Origin: Bacillus sp. B1-b2
GTDB taxonomy: Bacteria > Bacillota > Bacilli > Bacillales > Cytobacillaceae
Assembly (NCBI RefSeq): GCF_009183415.1
Contig: NZ_WEHU01000014.1
Span: 62,001 to 126,000, forward strand
Length of the DNA stretch: 64,000 nucleotides
Direction: 5' to 3'
Under the pieces are notes generated by a model. It did not search any database. It was not told where the DNA came from and saw only the letters and a program-made list of their open reading frames with translations. Below, piece after piece: positions 62,001 to 64,000 of this stretch (position 1 is the first letter of the stretch; every line of letters begins with the position of its first letter). The position numbers and the translations under genes were made by a program.

Positions 62001-64000
62001 TCGTACAAATGGGGAAGAGGACTTTAAGCAGGTATTATTAGCAGTAGATCCTAGTGATAAAGAAATTTATTCTACCACTATATATGCTGCAGAATTTATT
62101 GCGAAAGAAAAAATGGAATATTATTTCGTTGCTTCTGATGGACAAAACGAAGTAAGAACAGATATCGCTACTTTAGTTATTTCGAATAGCTTAAACCAAG
62201 ATCCTATTCGTTTAAATGTGAAGGATAATGATATTCTTTCAGGAAAAGTAATAGTAAAAGGAACTTCTCAAGAGACATCAACAGACACAGTAAATTTATT
62301 CATTGATAATAAAATACTGAATACAGATGTATATAGTTCGTTAGAATCCCAAGCATATTTTATAGTAGATATCAGTGGGTTTAATATGTACTTTAAAAAT
62401 GCTGTTACTATGGGAGAGGAAATTATTCAACTAATGGACAAGGATAATCACTCTGATTGGAGAACCTATACTATTCCAATTGATGCTGATAAATTAGTTC
62501 TTGGAGAGAACACTTTAACAGTAAGAGCTGGGAATAAAGCATCACCATTCCAGTTGGAAGAGAGTGAAGAAAATCGAGATGATTACTCTATAAGAAATGT
62601 TCGCTTAATCTTAGCAGATGGAACGGTTATTAAAGACCCAGCGAAAAGTAATCCTAGTACCGTATATGATATGGGAGATGACGGAACTTATCGTCCATTT
62701 GAGGATTTTACTTTTACCCTAACAGAAGATCACACAAAAGCTAAAACATATCATTGGGATACTTCAACAGTAGCAAATGGGGAACACACTATTACAGCAA
62801 AAAATTCGGAGCAGGAAGTAAGTGCTACAGTTCTAGTAGACAATACTGCACCTGTTATTGAGACAAATATGGAGAATGGAAGCTTAATGAAAGGCACTTT
62901 TACCATTCAAGCAAGTGCAACAGATGCGTTAGCTGGAATGGAATCGATTGAAACTTTTTTAGACGATCAAGAAATACAAGTACCATATGAATCATCCTCT
63001 TCCCAACTATCTGCAGGTGAACACAAGTTAAGTATAGTTGCGAAAGATAAAGCAGGAAATACAGCCGAATCTATTATTGTATTCTCAGTGAATAACGAGA
63101 ATCCTGAAAAACCAGAACTAGTATCTCCTACAGATGATGTAACGAGTGCAGTAGAAGGAGATCCAACATTGAAGGTAAGAGTAAAAGACCCTTCAAATGA
63201 TTCATTAGATGTAACCTTTTATAAAGGATATAAGTATGAGGCGAGCAATAAGTCATCAGTTCAAGCATATGAAAACGCTAGTGATACAGAGCCTCCACAA
63301 GTGATGGTTCCTGAAGGGGAAACAGCATTGACTGATCAGGGAATTGATTTAGTATCCCAAAAGGATGGAAATTATTTAACAACAAATTCGACTACACAAT
63401 TTCCATATCATCGATTTGATGTCACTTTAGATACTTCGATTGATGAAAATGATAGAGTAGAGCTTGTTTGGAACGGAAAAAGTCTAGAAGGAAGAAAAGT
63501 CTCTATGTATGCTTGGAGTCATACAGAGAATAAGTGGAAGTTACTCACATATAAAATTGCTGGTGCACAGGATTTTGAATTAAAAGCAGAAGTAACTCCT
63601 AAAGAATTTGCAAAAGAAAGCAAAATTAATGTATTGATTCAAGATGAAATTCCAGCTTCTCCAGAAGAATATGATTATACATTTGTATGGATGTCTGATA
63701 CACAGTATTATTCAGAAAGCTATCCACATATCTATCAAAGACAAACAGAGTGGATTGCAGAAAAACAAGAAGAACTTAAAATTAAATATGTATTCCATAC
63801 AGGCGATGTTGTTGATGAATTTGACAAGGAACAACAATGGATTTATGCCGATGAATATATGAAAGTGTTAGAGGATAATAATGTTCCATACGGAGTATTA
63901 GCAGGAAATCACGATGTAGACCAATTGTCGAATGATTATACCCAATTCAGCAAATGGTTTGGTGCTAATCGTTTTGAGGATAAAGCACATTATGGAGAAT
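59080..64000 (+). CDS. Giant surface protein with three lamin-tail domains and metallophosphoesterase domain (runs off the window)
   Basis: The frame is open from GTG 59080 (or TTG 59077) to the right edge, at least 1640 residues with no stop. AGGGAGGAG lies just before the start. Order of domains: signal peptide ending near NKAYAAEE (residue 36), a Gln/Thr/Glu-rich stalk (about 37-165), three lamin-tail domains opening with LLITEISPNS (about 170), ILITEISPNS (about 457) and LLVTEVVPDS (about 748), each followed by an Ig-like module with SHxxxx and SDGLN-type motifs, further Ig-like and bacterial adhesion-type modules, then a calcineurin-like phosphoesterase domain from about 1532 (WMSDTQYY, HTGDVVDEF, AGNHDVD). 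It is probably a cell-wall-associated nuclease or phosphatase; the C-terminal anchor is outside the window. Confidence 0.9.
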   Translation, partial: MKFRQNKMSRKVFIIVLTVVFFFSQFLSFNKAYAAEEILPVQNNDKQTNANEVSSQQETTSNDTSNLQETEPVATEEQPNNTSQQQTETIKNEPTTETTTTENPQNTEASTPLDAEQTQVKQESDSPYEKEEAQPDNSTNTDTKVHPTSDEEQKETVNMEEVNYQSLPQLLITEISPNSKGSDYYEFFEVYNNTNQTLDISRFSFYYQYTDVNTADKLISMPEGSIEPGQTKVFWFNTNSLALDSFNQHYGTSLTEQQVISFKEGFPGFANGGNRGILVRDIQENEVVSASYGPGESDNNGLGIDYRYPITGIHMDAFQTLALPTPGSITNEQVPEKTVELEPIVVDSEAPVISHQAVTHATKGESIQIQAVITDNLTNPSAKLYYKEEGTEEYSTLSFEKDQTNVNQYVVEISNELIQSNIMYYIEATDGLNTVKTEEYKIQVEEEIKQDTYSNLPILITEISPNSVGGGTDYYEYFEVYNNTNQDMNLGNYAFYYRYTDNSREDIHFQVPATTIPAGESMVFWFNNGNRTLADFNDQFSSNLTNEQVVSFTDSFPGFANGGNRAIVIKDNAGTETVKASYLGSENDNNGKVIHYMFPDEGTEMKKYEVLANPSPGVMNEEQVPTKWIEVPEAPKDEEAPAISHEKISTADAFQEIKVDATIKDNIISNPFATLFYKVEGEENYQSLTMSKLDAQENIFSATIPASDTKAQISYYIEASDGLNVSKTEIFTINISTSDVDYEKIPKLLVTEVVPDSSNIGPSDGYEFIEIYNNTDKPINFKDYKIQYRYGTDPASDVIWPSIPDDVEIPAQGTLVFWIINAANGEATVEDFNTHYGTSLKENQDIVRIKSDGMANGSTRGLVIATNTKEEISVAYYNEVTGQDDTVENKGILYKYPEDGSTQSVKISAGVNQATPGSVESIQVPKEHIHIIEDSNPPTITNHTIINVINERENITISAKATDDLGVKSVTLYYRTNGEEDFKQVLLAVDPSDKEIYSTTIYAAEFIAKEKMEYYFVASDGQNEVRTDIATLVISNSLNQDPIRLNVKDNDILSGKVIVKGTSQETSTDTVNLFIDNKILNTDVYSSLESQAYFIVDISGFNMYFKNAVTMGEEIIQLMDKDNHSDWRTYTIPIDADKLVLGENTLTVRAGNKASPFQLEESEENRDDYSIRNVRLILADGTVIKDPAKSNPSTVYDMGDDGTYRPFEDFTFTLTEDHTKAKTYHWDTSTVANGEHTITAKNSEQEVSATVLVDNTAPVIETNMENGSLMKGTFTIQASATDALAGMESIETFLDDQEIQVPYESSSSQLSAGEHKLSIVAKDKAGNTAESIIVFSVNNENPEKPELVSPTDDVTSAVEGDPTLKVRVKDPSNDSLDVTFYKGYKYEASNKSSVQAYENASDTEPPQVMVPEGETALTDQGIDLVSQKDGNYLTTNSTTQFPYHRFDVTLDTSIDENDRVELVWNGKSLEGRKVSMYAWSHTENKWKLLTYKIAGAQDFELKAEVTPKEFAKESKINVLIQDEIPASPEEYDYTFVWMSDTQYYSESYPHIYQRQTEWIAEKQEELKIKYVFHTGDVVDEFDKEQQWIYADEYMKVLEDNNVPYGVLAGNHDVDQLSNDYTQFSKWFGANRFEDKAHYGE

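Overview
The window looks like a chromosomal segment of a low-GC, Gram-positive, spore-former-type bacterium of the family Bacillaceae. Reasons: AT-rich sequence, strong AGGAGG-type ribosome binding sites, frequent TTG and GTG starts, a LicT/BglP/BglH module with RAT antiterminators, a Bce-type peptide-antibiotic module, a YtrA-type GntR/ABC operon, an S-box riboswitch before metNIQ, and a YukE-YukD-YukC-YukBA-YueB-YueC type VII secretion operon. No tRNA, rRNA, complete insertion sequence, prophage or CRISPR array was seen. Species was not determined.

Layout. (1) 114-15510 is a large catabolic island. Module 1 (114-4972) has an NCS1 permease, a nitrilase-superfamily amidohydrolase, a DUF917 protein and a HyuA-like hydantoinase/oxoprolinase. 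Module 2 (6294-15510) has a homoserine-dehydrogenase-like oxidoreductase, a FadR-type regulator, a PLP aminotransferase, the three 5-oxoprolinase subunits PxpB/PxpC/PxpA, an NRAMP-related transporter without the usual metal ligands, an M20 hydrolase and a D-2-hydroxyacid dehydrogenase. Between them lie a short, reverse-oriented GntR regulator and a gene-free stretch full of operator-like sites (5230-5496). The most coherent reading is uptake and ring opening of cyclic amides (hydantoin or pyroglutamate type), followed by amino-acid transamination and keto-acid reduction. (2) 15655-20146 is a beta-glucoside operon: licT with its own RAT, a second RAT/terminator, bglP and bglH. (3) 20150-23744 holds a 58-residue protein, a WYL regulator with a DUF2089 protein, a zinc-ribbon protein behind an unusual dyad promoter, and two DUF2642 paralogues, one apparently frameshifted. 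(4) 23959-28388 is bceRSAB. (5) 28757-32972 carries a lipoprotein, a BASS-family transporter, a VOC protein, a small membrane protein, a glutathionyl-hydroquinone-reductase-like gene broken by one in-frame TAA, and a GNAT acetyltransferase. (6) 33053-36386 is a YtrA-type GntR/ABC operon with paired operators. (7) 36387-37531 is decayed sequence with four regularly spaced short palindromic repeats and an HD-GYP remnant, then one hypothetical gene.

(8) 37803-41910 is the SAM-riboswitch-controlled metNIQ plus an M20 amidohydrolase. (9) 42526-53530 is the type VII secretion region: a YwqH-like (DUF5082) remnant, a lipoprotein, then esxA/yukD/yukC/yukBA/yueB/yueC. An attenuator-like terminator follows esxA, and no LXG effector is visible. 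A short duplicated fragment of the M20 gene lies just downstream. (10) 53752-56509 has a membrane protein, an MBL-fold hydrolase/TetR pair behind a double operator, and a cysteine synthase. (11) 56597-64000 is a divergent pair of very large surface proteins: a sortase-anchored choice-of-anchor I protein on the minus strand, and a protein with three lamin-tail domains and a metallophosphoesterase domain that runs off the right edge.

Functions are family-level assignments read from motifs. No database search was run, and start codons were chosen from ribosome binding sites where the longest reading frame looked wrong.
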